A DNA stretch of 64,000 nucleotides from Holdemania massiliensis (GCF_022440805.1 NZ_JAKNTK010000001.1:1612001-1676000), one strand, 5' to 3'. Shown: positions 34,358 to 42,101, counted from the first letter of the stretch. Numbers and translations are program-made. Notes: generated by a model from the sequence alone, not told the origin.

Positions 34358-34564
34358 TTTGTTCTTTGCTTGATCGATCACTTCCTGCATGGCCTTACGG
34401 ATGACATCGGATTGCTTGATTCCAAGGGCGGCGCAGCTTTCCTTAAATTCCACCACGAACTCTTTTTTGTATCTGCAGTTTACGGTCGCCATGTTTTCCT
34501 TAGCCCATTCCTGCATGTACTTCACCTGATCGAATGGTTTACCATCTTTCGGTTTTCTAGGCAT
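34355..34564 (-). CDS. Small ribbon-helix-helix-like protein
   Basis: 69 residues. The central RYKKEFVVEFKESCAALGIKQSDVIRKAMQ has the strand-helix-helix pattern of Arc/CopG-like DNA-binding proteins. Ribosome binding site aaggag before ATG. It overlaps the end of the 43-residue gene upstream. It sits just upstream of the integrase and could regulate it or act as an excision factor; this is inference. Confidence 0.6.
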   Translation of the reverse strand: MPRKPKDGKPFDQVKYMQEWAKENMATVNCRYKKEFVVEFKESCAALGIKQSDVIRKAMQEVIDQAKNK

Positions 34565-34688
34565 CTTCGTTCTCCTTTCGATTTTTATATCCGGCTAGTA
34601 TCATGATTGCAATACCGATCGGCCAGATTGGTTTAATAGCTGCAAGGGTAAGACCGAGCAGGAACAGTGCTAGATTTCTATTGCTCAT
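34557..34688 (-). CDS. 43-residue single-pass membrane protein
   Basis: MSNRNLALFLLGLTLAAIKP followed by PIGIAIMILAGYKNRKENEDA: two short hydrophobic segments joined by KPIWP. Strong ribosome binding site (aaggagg) 8 bases upstream. It overlaps the next gene by 8 bases. Function unknown. Confidence 0.55.
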   Translation of the reverse strand: MSNRNLALFLLGLTLAAIKPIWPIGIAIMILAGYKNRKENEDA

Positions 34689-34723
34689 TTTGTCGTCCTC
34701 CTTTTTTATGTTATAATAATAGA

Positions 34724-34739
34724 GCCCCCAAGAGGGGGC
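34724..34739 (-). terminator. Putative leftward terminator between two small genes
   Basis: gccccc-tctt-gggggc on the minus strand followed by the T-rich tctattattat. Confidence 0.55.
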
Positions 34740-34744
34740 GGAGT

Positions 34745-34879
34745 TTATTTTCTCCGCTTCTTCTTAGGCTTCTTGGCGGTGCTTGCTTTGTATACCAACA
34801 CAGCGGCAATCACCGTGGCAACCGGCTGGGCGATGTTTCCGAAAACTTCGCTCAGTTTTTTTAAATCATCCAAGTTCAT
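34745..34879 (-). CDS. 44-residue membrane protein with basic tail
   Basis: An amphipathic start MNLDDLKKLSEVFGN, one membrane segment (IAQPVATVIAAVLVYKA) and a highly basic end (KKPKKKRRK). Ribosome binding site ggagga; a TATAAT on the minus strand near 34903-34908 may be its -10. Function unknown; it is expressed in the lysogeny direction. Confidence 0.55.
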   Translation of the reverse strand: MNLDDLKKLSEVFGNIAQPVATVIAAVLVYKASTAKKPKKKRRK

Positions 34880-35133
34880 TGTTTCTTTCCTCCTTACATA
34901 TACATTATATCATAGATAACGCATTATGTAAATGGATAAATGATTGAATTCAAATAAGATTAAAAAATATTTTTTATTCTATCAACAGCCGTAAGCATTG
35001 ACAGGTAAGAATTTAAAAGTCGATTCTATCTTGTTGAGTAGCTTGAATAAATTTCCAGTAACTGGTAATATCTAATCACACAGAGGCTCCGGGGCCTTCC
35101 ACATATCAACAAGGATACGAGGAGGGATAGCTG

Positions 35134-35247
35134 ATGGATATCAATGATTATAGAAACAAAACAATTGAAATGCTGAGAACGATTAAGTGCTTTGAATTAA
35201 TGAAAGCTATTTATGAATTCGTGCTAAAAGCGACTAAGGCTAGATGA
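35134..35247 (+). CDS. 37-residue peptide
   Basis: MDINDYRNKTIEMLRTIKCF then ELMKAIYEFVLKATKAR: an amphipathic helical peptide. Ribosome binding site aggaggg 7 bases before ATG, and a clean terminator overlaps its stop. It reads against the TerB-N gene in a lysogeny region that otherwise reads leftward. Function unknown. Confidence 0.5.
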   Translation: MDINDYRNKTIEMLRTIKCFELMKAIYEFVLKATKAR

Positions 35248-35263
35248 AAATCTAGTCTTTTTT
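35240..35263 (+). terminator. Intrinsic terminator of the 37-residue gene
   Basis: ctagat-gaaa-atctag with a GAAA tetraloop, then tctttttt. Confidence 0.85.
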
Positions 35264-36127
35264 CTATGAATTAACGGTTAAAGCAAACGATTCATATAAA
35301 ATATCTCGTACTGAATCACAAAAATCATCGGATTTTAATGGAGCGGCTAATATTGGACTGTACTGATGAAGATTTAATGATGTATTAGCTGCTAAACAAA
35401 TAGGTTCACATGGAAAGGAATTAAAATCAAATATATCAAGAGGTAATTTCGACATGCTAAATTTTTTTTCTAGCGTATTAGCTATGCTCTTGATTAATAT
35501 TTTCTCATCAACATGCGGAGCTTTTAACTTAACTCTTAAAGACAATGCTAATAGATCTCTTGGCGCAAGATAAGGAAGAATTTCTTTTTTACACAAAATA
35601 TAAAAATTTGTAATATTGAATTTCTTGAATCTATCCTTGTCTTTGAATAAGTATAGCAAACGCTCACGCTTATTCATAATAATGGAACTTGCAAGGATTG
35701 CGTTTAAAGCATAATAGTCTAATGTTGACTTGTGATTTAAGCATAGGTTAAAGATTTCTAAAATGGCTGATTCTGCGTTTCCAAAATACAAATGTCTTTC
35801 CAATCCGTAATAATAAAGATAAATGAAACTGTTACTGACTGAAATTGTTCTATCGGTTAACCATCGAAGATATAAATAACGTTGCTCTGCAGATAATCTT
35901 TCAAAGGTAGGATAGTATCCGAGATCTTGACTGATTGCATTAATCGGAACTATTTTAATTGGTAATTCTGTGTAGATAAGACTAGGTTCTTTTGAAGTTG
36001 AAGTATGTATGTTTAGGCCAAACAAGTTTTTGTTTAAATTGCTTTCTACATAATTTGCATGCGGACCATCAGCAAACCATAAAGTCTCCAATATACTCGT
36101 AGGTAAATCTAAAATATTTTTGTTCAT
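35264..36127 (-). CDS. TerB N-terminal-domain protein
   Basis: 287 residues. Residues 65-125 match the TerB-N pattern (YPTFERLSAEQRYLYLRWL, then FIYLYYYGLERHLYFG). The rest is helical and the TerB metal-binding domain itself is not obvious. TerB-N proteins occur in stress and phage-conflict contexts, but no activity is established. It starts at the repressor stop (1-base overlap), so it is co-expressed with the repressor in the lysogen. AT-rich compared with the late genes. Confidence 0.7.
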   Translation of the reverse strand: MNKNILDLPTSILETLWFADGPHANYVESNLNKNLFGLNIHTSTSKEPSLIYTELPIKIVPINAISQDLGYYPTFERLSAEQRYLYLRWLTDRTISVSNSFIYLYYYGLERHLYFGNAESAILEIFNLCLNHKSTLDYYALNAILASSIIMNKRERLLYLFKDKDRFKKFNITNFYILCKKEILPYLAPRDLLALSLRVKLKAPHVDEKILIKSIANTLEKKFSMSKLPLDIFDFNSFPCEPICLAANTSLNLHQYSPILAAPLKSDDFCDSVRDILYESFALTVNS

Positions 36128-36549
36128 TATTGTTCACCTGAACTTTTTTCATTTTGCTCTTTTAGCAGTAACTGATACATATCCGCAAGAACTTGCCACT
36201 GTTCTTCATTCAACTGCGCCAAGACATGGATCAGCTGCTGCTTAAAACTTCCAGCATTTTCAGCATTGATTACCTCTCCCATAAAACCTGCGATTTCCTG
36301 TGTGCGGGAAACAGGCAAGAAGATAGGCTCTTTACCTTCTAGCAGCCATTCTTTGTTAACATTATCTCGTAAACAAATGTCGCGAATAAGGCGATCGGAA
36401 GGATTGTTGCGCATATTTTCTACGTCTGATAAAGATCCTTGAGATATCCCTAGATCCGCTGCATAGAAACCTTGTTTGATACCAAGGTAGTTTTCTCGCA
36501 ATTCTCGTATTCGCTTATTCACTTCCGGATTTTTTAAAACTCTTTCCAT
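36127..36549 (-). CDS. CI-like phage repressor (XRE helix-turn-helix)
   Basis: 140 residues. Helix-turn-helix at 20-60 (GIKQGFYAADLGISQGSLSDVEN) and a C-terminal helical part (FKQQLIHVLAQLNEEQWQVLADMYQLLL). It lacks a RecA-cleavable S24 peptidase domain, so induction must differ from lambda CI. It lies across divergent promoters from the early genes, the usual place for the lysogeny repressor. Ribosome binding site ggaggt. Confidence 0.8.
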   Translation of the reverse strand: MERVLKNPEVNKRIRELRENYLGIKQGFYAADLGISQGSLSDVENMRNNPSDRLIRDICLRDNVNKEWLLEGKEPIFLPVSRTQEIAGFMGEVINAENAGSFKQQLIHVLAQLNEEQWQVLADMYQLLLKEQNEKSSGEQ

Positions 36550-36572
36550 TTAAATACCTCCTGACTGACTCA

Positions 36573-36644
36573 ATAATAGCACAACAAAAAAATTACGTCA
36601 AAGGATAATTTGTGATTGACAATTACGTTTAACGGTATTATAGT
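36573..36644. promoter_or_regulatory. Divergent lysogeny/lytic promoters with repeated operator
   Basis: Leftward: TTGACG (minus, 36596-36601), 17-base spacer, TATTAT (36573-36578). Rightward: TTGACA (36616-36621), 17-base spacer, TATAGT (36639-36644). AATTACGT occurs at 36591 and 36621, 30 bases apart, each overlapping a -35, a natural repressor operator. Confidence 0.75.
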
Positions 36645-36680
36645 TATGTCAGAGGAAAAACGAACGCGGAGGATAGAAAA

Positions 36681-36875
36681 ATGAAAAAGTATTACGGAGT
36701 AATCACAACATTCGATGACTACGGAAAAGTCACTGCCAATCTAATTGATGTAAGAGAGTGCGTTAAAAAATCAGAAAACGAATTTAAATCCACTGAAAAA
36801 AAGGATATTTACATCGACTGGTTTGAAACGCTACAACGCGCGAACCAATTTATAGAGCAGTCACTATTAGCTTAG
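36681..36875 (+). CDS. Small early phage protein, unknown
   Basis: 64 residues, first gene of the rightward early operon, 37 bases after the -10. It begins MKKYYGVITTFDDYGKVTAN, mostly strand then helix. Good ribosome binding site (ggagg). No family recognised; in this position an anti-repressor or Cro-like role is possible, but no helix-turn-helix is visible. Confidence 0.55.
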   Translation: MKKYYGVITTFDDYGKVTANLIDVRECVKKSENEFKSTEKKDIYIDWFETLQRANQFIEQSLLA

Positions 36876-36897
36876 GCGGAAAGTGGAGGATAAGAAA

Positions 36898-37119
36898 ATG
36901 AGCGTAACAATTACAGAAATTAAGAAAATGGCGCAGGAAGCATTCGCCGCTAAATTTGGATTCCCGCCACTAATGCATGACATTGCCATAAAGGAAACGT
37001 CTGGACGAGAAATGTTTTTTATCCTAGTTGACCTTGGCGAGGTCATGTACTGCTGTAAGGGGTTGATCGATACAACCGGTAAACTGAATGTGATCGATGA
37101 TCTGTGGACAGCAGCATAG
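36898..37119 (+). CDS. Small early phage protein, unknown
   Basis: 73 residues starting MSVTITEIKKMAQEAFAAKF. ATG at 36898 is used because the upstream GTG is part of the ggagg site. Not recognised. Confidence 0.5.
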   Translation: MSVTITEIKKMAQEAFAAKFGFPPLMHDIAIKETSGREMFFILVDLGEVMYCCKGLIDTTGKLNVIDDLWTAA

Positions 37120-37201
37120 CTCTTCGGGGCGCCCTTAATGCAGCCGCAGCCGGTGACAAGCCCGGGAAAATGCAGAGTCAAGGGAAGGAGGAGTAAATAA
37201 G

Positions 37202-37390
37202 ATGTCATTGACTAAAAAGGAAAAGTCTTTGCTGCCAATCTTTAAGGATGTTGATAAACATTTGACTGATGATGTCTTACGAGCGGAACTGCTCGGCATG
37301 GGCAAAGGTATGGCGTTCATGTTGACAGGTAACTTGCCGGATTTCAAACCGCAGGCAGAGAGATCTCCCAGGCCAGCAACAGGAAGATGA
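37202..37390 (+). CDS. Small early phage protein, unknown
   Basis: 62 residues (MSLTKKEKSLLPIFKDVDKH...), charged and helical, with a strong ribosome binding site (aaggaggag). Not recognised. Confidence 0.5.
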   Translation: MSLTKKEKSLLPIFKDVDKHLTDDVLRAELLGMGKGMAFMLTGNLPDFKPQAERSPRPATGR

Positions 37391-37410
37391 CCGAGAAAGG
37401 AAGTTGATAG

Positions 37411-37677
37411 ATGAGTGAGGCTTTGTTCATTTTATCGCTGCTTGAGTGCCTTGCCATGGGGATTATGGTCGCTTTGTTGTTAAGCACGAAAAGCAGATTA
37501 AAAAAGGGCAGCACTGAGGATCGATTGTTGGAAATCGAAAGCCAAGTGTGGTGCCTTTACAAACTACTGAGCATTTATTTGATCGGTAGAATCTTGCAGA
37601 TTTTGATTCAGATCTTCCCCCCTAGATTAATTATATCAAGAAAGTTTATCAGTTTAGAAATTGAGGTAAGTGAATGA
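37411..37677 (+). CDS. Small phage membrane protein, unknown
   Basis: 88 residues with a membrane segment at 5-24 (FILSLLECLAMGIMVALLL) and a second hydrophobic stretch near 50-68. Overlaps the next gene by ATGA. Confidence 0.5.
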   Translation: MSEALFILSLLECLAMGIMVALLLSTKSRLKKGSTEDRLLEIESQVWCLYKLLSIYLIGRILQILIQIFPPRLIISRKFISLEIEVSE

Positions 37678-37793
37678 GTGAGACAGTGGATCAAATTGTC
37701 AGCTGTATTTGTGAATGGATTCAGAAAGAACTAAAAAATACTTCCAGTAGTCAGACTGTCGGTCAGAGCATGTCAGTAGGCAGAAAGAGGTGA
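37674..37793 (+). CDS. 39-residue phage peptide, unknown
   Basis: Begins MSETVDQIVSCICEWIQKEL. The start is within the previous stop (ATGA), with gaggt upstream, which supports coupled translation. Confidence 0.45.
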   Translation: MSETVDQIVSCICEWIQKELKNTSSSQTVGQSMSVGRKR

Positions 37794-37798
37794 ACTAA

Positions 37799-38101
37799 AT
37801 GCGTATTGTTGCGAGTGTGCTCCTACCTTTTGAATTTAAGAGAGTACGAGACAAGCATAAGCTTCTGCACAGCTCAGGATTAGCCATCTTAGCTGAAGAA
37901 CAAGCATCAAGGAAGTATCGGTACTATTATGACTCAAAAATTAGTGGACTTAGCGATGATGATGAAATACATTTTCACGGCTTCGTAAATGCGCCCGCTG
38001 GGGTTTGCGCAAGAAAAGGAAATCTCTTACGGATATATCTGAGCAAAAGATTTTATCTGCCTCACTTGGTTATCGCAATTATTAAAAAAAGAGGTGAGTA
38101 A
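37799..38101 (+). CDS. Phage protein, unknown
   Basis: 100 residues, basic, alpha/beta (MRIVASVLLPFEFKRVRDKH...). The ribosome binding site is agaggtg. It ends one base before the next start. Not recognised. Confidence 0.5.
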   Translation: MRIVASVLLPFEFKRVRDKHKLLHSSGLAILAEEQASRKYRYYYDSKISGLSDDDEIHFHGFVNAPAGVCARKGNLLRIYLSKRFYLPHLVIAIIKKRGE

Positions 38102-38404
38102 ATGAACGAAAAGGTAGAAGTAAAAATAAAGAACCTCGACGAATTTAACAGATTGTTGGAGAATCAGAAAAACGCGGTCGAGGCTGTGAACGGTTTTGAA
38201 TTAACTTTTGAAGTTACACGAGCTGCAGAAATATCAAATGTAGAGAACGCAATCAAAGCGCTTGAAGGATTAACGCCTAATGAGTGGCTAAAAATCCATA
38301 GCGCTGTTAATGAACATCTTAGACGAAAAAGATGGGAACTCGATCGCACAATCAAGCTCTCATCCGAAGAACTATCAGAAATTATTAATTCTGGCTTTCT
38401 GTGA
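38102..38404 (+). CDS. Phage protein, unknown
   Basis: 100 residues, charged, helical; opens with VEVKIKNLDEFNRLLENQ, a motif often seen at the start of short phage helical proteins. gaggtg upstream. Not recognised. Confidence 0.5.
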   Translation: MNEKVEVKIKNLDEFNRLLENQKNAVEAVNGFELTFEVTRAAEISNVENAIKALEGLTPNEWLKIHSAVNEHLRRKRWELDRTIKLSSEELSEIINSGFL

Positions 38405-38413
38405 GGTAATGGA

Positions 38414-38623
38414 ATGAAACCAGAGGAAGAAATTCCAAAAAGATCGATCGACGACATACAGAATCGAATATTGAAGATTCTCGCTGACGATATCGCAATC
38501 GAGAGAAAGAGTCGCACTAAAAATGTAAGTACCCTGCTTGTATTAGTGTTAATACTGTTTGGATTACTTGCAGTATGCATGATATCACTGCTGATATTAT
38601 CGCTAAAAGTAGCAGGATTGTAA
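38414..38623 (+). CDS. Small single-pass phage membrane protein
   Basis: 69 residues: acidic and helical for 40 residues, then one membrane segment (STLLVLVLILFGLLAVCMISL). gaggta upstream. Function unknown. Confidence 0.5.
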   Translation: MKPEEEIPKRSIDDIQNRILKILADDIAIERKSRTKNVSTLLVLVLILFGLLAVCMISLLILSLKVAGL

Positions 38624-38643
38624 GGAAAGCGAGGTGAAATGAA

Positions 38644-39078
38644 ATGTCATATGCAAAGAGGCTCGAACGAGCCTTGATTGAAGCGGATATGAAAGCCGCT
38701 GAACTGAGCCGCCGGTCAGGTATCTCCAAGGCGTGTTTGAGCCAGTACCTGTCTGGTGTATCAATTCCACGAGAAGACCGTCAGGAGCTCATCGCAGATG
38801 CTCTGGGAAAAGAAATTGAATGGTTTTTTCCGCAGAATGTGATGGCTGGGAATACAGCTGAGGAGCTGCCAGACGGGAGAGTGCCTGTTTACTTGGCGGC
38901 CGCAAAGCTCGAGATGAGTCCACAATCCTTAAGGTTGGCTCTTCAACAAGGCCGGGTACCCTTTGGGTTTGCGGCGCAGTCAGAAAAAGGTTGGACCTAT
39001 CATATAAGCTCTGCAAAGCTGCAGGAGTACCTAGGTATAAAAAAAGAATCCTCGGCTGCAACCGGGGATCCAAGATGA
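38644..39078 (+). CDS. Phage XRE-family DNA-binding protein
   Basis: 144 residues. N-terminal helix-turn-helix (MKAAELSRRSGISKACLSQYLSG) and a second DNA-binding-like region with LAAAKLEMSPQSLRLALQQGRVPFG, resembling an excisionase/MerR-type winged helix, so two DNA-binding modules may be joined. gaggtg upstream. Possible Cro, antirepressor or early regulator. Confidence 0.65.
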   Translation: MSYAKRLERALIEADMKAAELSRRSGISKACLSQYLSGVSIPREDRQELIADALGKEIEWFFPQNVMAGNTAEELPDGRVPVYLAAAKLEMSPQSLRLALQQGRVPFGFAAQSEKGWTYHISSAKLQEYLGIKKESSAATGDPR

Positions 39079-39107
39079 TCTTATACCCTATGAGATCATC
39101 TCTATTT
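39048..39107. terminator. Terminators at the end of the early regulator gene
   Basis: Plus strand: gatgatct / agatcatc (39074-39081 / 39093-39100) then tctatttta. Minus strand: the stem 39048-39055 / 39062-39069 with a ctgcaa loop is followed, leftward, by seven T residues, so a leftward terminator is embedded in the end of the coding region. Confidence 0.6.
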
Positions 39108-39122
39108 TATCAATGATTAAGG

Positions 39123-39164
39123 CTGTTGTCCACAGACTTCTCGCTGCAACGAGGTGGATAACAG
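39123..39164. promoter_or_regulatory. Strong dyad with DnaA-box-like arms
   Basis: ctgttgtccac (39123-39133) and gtggataacag (39154-39164) pair at 10 of 11 positions, with an inner ctcg-ctgcaa-cgag helix. The arms contain TTGTCCACA and, inverted, TTATCCACC, each near the DnaA box TTATCCACA. No T-tract follows. Confidence 0.45.
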
Positions 39165-39190
39165 TAACAGCATAGTAAAGGAGATTAAAT

Positions 39191-39349
39191 ATGACAAACG
39201 AAGAAGCACTTGCCTACGTTGCAGTAGCTGCGTATGAAATCAACCTGTGCGAAGAAATTGAAAATTTAAAAGATAGTCTGTCTTGTCTAATGGATGTGTA
39301 CACCGGGAAAGAAATAATCGAGTACGCAAAGCTCAGGGGGCTCTTGTGA
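39191..39349 (+). CDS. Small phage protein, unknown
   Basis: 52 residues, acidic, begins MTNEEALAYVAVAAYEINLC. aaaggag upstream. It overlaps the following GTG start by GTGA, which argues that both are translated. Confidence 0.55.
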   Translation: MTNEEALAYVAVAAYEINLCEEIENLKDSLSCLMDVYTGKEIIEYAKLRGLL

Positions 39350-39873
39350 GACGGCTTAAACGCTCAGCGCTGGTGATCATCACGGCTGCGGTGACAGCCG
39401 GCGTGACGCTCAATTTGCCATCAGCTGAGGCCGAGGCACCCGCACTCCAGCCGGTGACAGTGGTCGAGCTTTATCAGCCTGATGAGCCAGCTTATACATC
39501 CGATATGGACGTTAGCTGGCATGAGTGGCAGCCGATCGGTAAGGCAGCCGGGGTGGTCCCAGTCGCACTCTTGGATCTGGCAGAGGAGTACAACATCAAC
39601 CCGGTCTATGCGGCTGCGGTGTTTGTGCTAGAGACAGGCTGGGGCAGCTCATCGGCGTGGCTCAATAATCACAATCCAGCCGGCATCCGGTGCGGTGATC
39701 GATACTGCAAATACGGCACGGCCACGGATGGCCTGCGGCGCATGATGGAGATCATGGCTGACTACTACACAAACGGCCTGACTACGGTAGCGCAACAGCG
39801 ATCGCTGTGGTCTGAGACTGAGGATACAGAGCAAATTGTCCAGCTGATGATCCAGCTGGCGGAAGGGAAATAA
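39346..39873 (+). CDS. Secreted glucosaminidase-domain (cell-wall hydrolase) protein
   Basis: 175 residues from a GTG. A signal peptide (RRLKRSALVIITAAVTAGVT ... SAEAEA) is followed by a glucosaminidase-like domain (AAAVFVLETGWGSSSAW with the probable catalytic Glu, then NNHNPAGIRCG and YCKYGTATDGLRRM). It should act on peptidoglycan outside the membrane. Its place among early genes is odd for an endolysin, so it may serve a lysogenic or entry-related function. Confidence 0.8.
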   Translation: MRRLKRSALVIITAAVTAGVTLNLPSAEAEAPALQPVTVVELYQPDEPAYTSDMDVSWHEWQPIGKAAGVVPVALLDLAEEYNINPVYAAAVFVLETGWGSSSAWLNNHNPAGIRCGDRYCKYGTATDGLRRMMEIMADYYTNGLTTVAQQRSLWSETEDTEQIVQLMIQLAEGK

Positions 39874-39876
39874 AAA

Positions 39877-40122
39877 ATGAATGCAATTATGCGTCAACTG
39901 TACAGCATGTGGAGCCTGGAACATATGAATCGTGATGAAGCATATGATCAAGCTTGGGAAAAGTACGAAAAGTTATTGGATGCCTATTTCAAGGATGAAT
40001 CGCCAAAAACCAAGTTAAGCGATGGGACTACAGAGATAGCTGCAGTTATAGAGAAAATAGCTTTTGAAGCTGGCTTGAGAATGGGTATCAACCTGATGGC
40101 GGAAGGAGATAACAATGGATAA
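39877..40122 (+). CDS. Phage protein, DUF6809-like
   Basis: 81 residues. The opening MNAIMRQLYSMWSLEHMNRD... and closing EKIAFEAGLRMGINLMAEG resemble DUF6809, a small family of phage and mobile elements. The match is from memory. It overlaps the next gene by 8 bases. Confidence 0.5.
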   Translation: MNAIMRQLYSMWSLEHMNRDEAYDQAWEKYEKLLDAYFKDESPKTKLSDGTTEIAAVIEKIAFEAGLRMGINLMAEGDNNG

Positions 40123-40309
40123 ACTCATCATCGTCAAAACAAAGAAAAAACAAAGCAGCACGGCCTGGAAGCCAGTGCTGGTGCCACCGGAGACTTATGA
40201 GCGGATCAACAGTCTCGCTGAGGAGGTCAACATGGTCAAGGGTGATTTGGTAACCCGGATGATTGACTACGCATTGGAACATCTCGAGATTCAGGAGGAG
40301 CAAGTATGA
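40115..40309 (+). CDS. Small ribbon-helix-helix-like phage protein
   Basis: 64 residues: strand (AWKPVLVPPETYERINSLAE) then two helices, the CopG/Arc pattern. Overlaps its neighbours on both sides. Probable DNA-binding regulator. Confidence 0.5.
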   Translation: MDKLIIVKTKKKQSSTAWKPVLVPPETYERINSLAEEVNMVKGDLVTRMIDYALEHLEIQEEQV

Positions 40310-40542
40310 CCAATATCTTATCGGCGCTGCATGAGACCTATCTCTATGGTGGAGGCTGCCAGATGGATAGCGAACACCTGTCCGAACTTATGGAAAAGAT
40401 TGATGATCTGCAAGATACCATCGAGGATCTGTCTCTAAATAATGCAGATCTGATTGATCACAACATTAGACTGCAAAAAGAAAATGACGAGCTGAGATCG
40501 CAGATCGATCACTTACAAAAGCAGCTCGATTACGAGAAATAG
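40306..40542 (+). CDS. Small coiled-coil phage protein
   Basis: 78 residues; residues 20-78 form a continuous heptad coiled coil (MEKIDDLQDTIEDLSLNNAD...). The start overlaps the previous stop (ATGA). Function unknown. Confidence 0.5.
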   Translation: MTNILSALHETYLYGGGCQMDSEHLSELMEKIDDLQDTIEDLSLNNADLIDHNIRLQKENDELRSQIDHLQKQLDYEK

Positions 40543-40554
40543 GAGGAATGGAAG

Positions 40555-40947
40555 ATGGAAGTAAAAGTAACACTCGAAGCCGGTCAGTCGCTGATTGACC
40601 TGGTCAACACACTGCTGCAGGGCTTATCTCGGCAGACAATCACGTCCGTACCAACTGAAAAGAAGACAAAAAAGCAGCCTAAGCCAGAGCCGGCTTCGGC
40701 CCCGGAACCGATAGCAGAACCAGAGCTGGAAACCACAGAGGCGCCTGCAGAACAATGGACAACCAATGAAGAGCTGGTCGAGATTGACTATACCAAACTG
40801 AGAGCCGAGATCAGATCGCTAGCGGCGCAAAAGCGTGCTGGAGGTAAAGATCCAAACACGCTGATTAGAAAATACGGTGGCGAAAAGTTGTCGGGTGTTA
40901 AGGATATCGATCTTCCTGCTCTTAAAAGAGATCTTGAGGCGTTGTAA
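40555..40947 (+). CDS. Phage protein with Pro/Glu-rich linker
   Basis: 130 residues: N-terminal 25 residues, a low-complexity Pro/Glu/Ala linker (about 35-70), and a C-terminal helical domain with KLRAEIRSLAAQKRAGGKDP. The two-part shape and its place just before the recombination/replication genes suggest an accessory DNA-metabolism protein; not recognised. aggaggaa upstream. Confidence 0.5.
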   Translation: MEVKVTLEAGQSLIDLVNTLLQGLSRQTITSVPTEKKTKKQPKPEPASAPEPIAEPELETTEAPAEQWTTNEELVEIDYTKLRAEIRSLAAQKRAGGKDPNTLIRKYGGEKLSGVKDIDLPALKRDLEAL

Positions 40948-42101
40948 TGTCCGCGTTAATCAATCACACAGCACGGGTACACGCTGTCCTTAGCGCGTCA
41001 GCGGCAGATCGGTGGATGCACTGTCCACCCTCGGCCAGACTCGCAGAGCAGTATCCACAGACTTCCAGCAGTTACGCTGCAGAGGGTACTCGGGCGCATG
41101 AAATTGCCGAGCAGTGTCTGCGGGCGTTTAAAGACGGACAGCCAGAGCCCATTTATGAGGGCGATGACTTGCGGATCCGTGGAGAGCTGCAGGCTTATAT
41201 AGACGGGATTATCGAGACCTACAACGCTGAGCTGGCGATCCACCCAGACACGACCCTGATCCTGGAATCTAAGGTAGATTTTAGCCAATATGTGCCGGAT
41301 GGATTTGGTACAGCCGACGTGATCATTATGGCAGGCAGCCGGATGTACGTTATTGATCTGAAGTTTGGCCAGGGTGTTGAGGTTAACGCTCAAGGCAATC
41401 CACAGCTTCGACTATACGGCTTGGGTGCTTATCATCTCTACGAGGATCTGTACGACATCACCCATATCATGCTCGAGATTCGACAGCCACGCAAAGACCA
41501 TTACAGCTGTGATTTTATGACAGTGGAGGATCTGATCCAGTGGGGCAACGAGGTCGTTAAACCGACAGCTGATATCGCGTATGAGGGCAAGGGTGAGTTT
41601 GCATGTGGCGATTGGTGTAGATTCTGCCCAATCAAAAACTGCAAGCACCGAGCGGCAGTCAATCAAAAACTGATCGAGGATCATCCAGATCCTGCGGCGC
41701 TAAACAAAAAAGAGCTCGGCGTAATTCTGCAGCAGCTTGGCCAGGTTAAGTCTTGGATGGATACACTCACCAGCTACGCCACGGATCAAATATTGAGCGG
41801 TGAGCAGATCCCAGGCTGGAAGCTCGTTGAAGGTCGCAGCATACGCAAATATGTCGACGAGGACAAGGTGGTTAATAAATTACGGGCAGAAGACTATGCA
41901 GACGCAATTATCTTTGAAAAGAAACTGCTTGGGATTACTGCCATGGAAAAAGCACTTGGCAAGAAAGTATTTAATGAACTGATCGGCGATCTGGTCGTTA
42001 AGCCAGCCGGTGCACCAACGTTGGCTCCGGAGTCAGACAAACGTAAAGAGTATAACTGGCAACAACGACTAATTGATGAAATGGAAATTGAGGAGGAATA
42101 A
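40947..42101 (+). CDS. DUF2800 Cas4/RecB-like nuclease
   Basis: 384 residues. The opening VLSASAADRWMHCPPSARL is the DUF2800 start. PD-(D/E)XK motifs follow (EGTRAHEIAE; GTADVIIM...YVIDLKFGQG, the D-x-K pair), with a C-terminal cysteine set CGDWCRFCPIKNC for a likely 4Fe-4S cluster as in Cas4/AddB. It probably serves phage recombination together with the following SSB-like protein. It starts in the previous stop (TAATG). Confidence 0.85.
   Translation: MSALINHTARVHAVLSASAADRWMHCPPSARLAEQYPQTSSSYAAEGTRAHEIAEQCLRAFKDGQPEPIYEGDDLRIRGELQAYIDGIIETYNAELAIHPDTTLILESKVDFSQYVPDGFGTADVIIMAGSRMYVIDLKFGQGVEVNAQGNPQLRLYGLGAYHLYEDLYDITHIMLEIRQPRKDHYSCDFMTVEDLIQWGNEVVKPTADIAYEGKGEFACGDWCRFCPIKNCKHRAAVNQKLIEDHPDPAALNKKELGVILQQLGQVKSWMDTLTSYATDQILSGEQIPGWKLVEGRSIRKYVDEDKVVNKLRAEDYADAIIFEKKLLGITAMEKALGKKVFNELIGDLVVKPAGAPTLAPESDKRKEYNWQQRLIDEMEIEEE

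Noticed and set aside
37138..37200. 20-codon frame between two early phage genes
   Set aside because: No ribosome binding site and no recognisable features.
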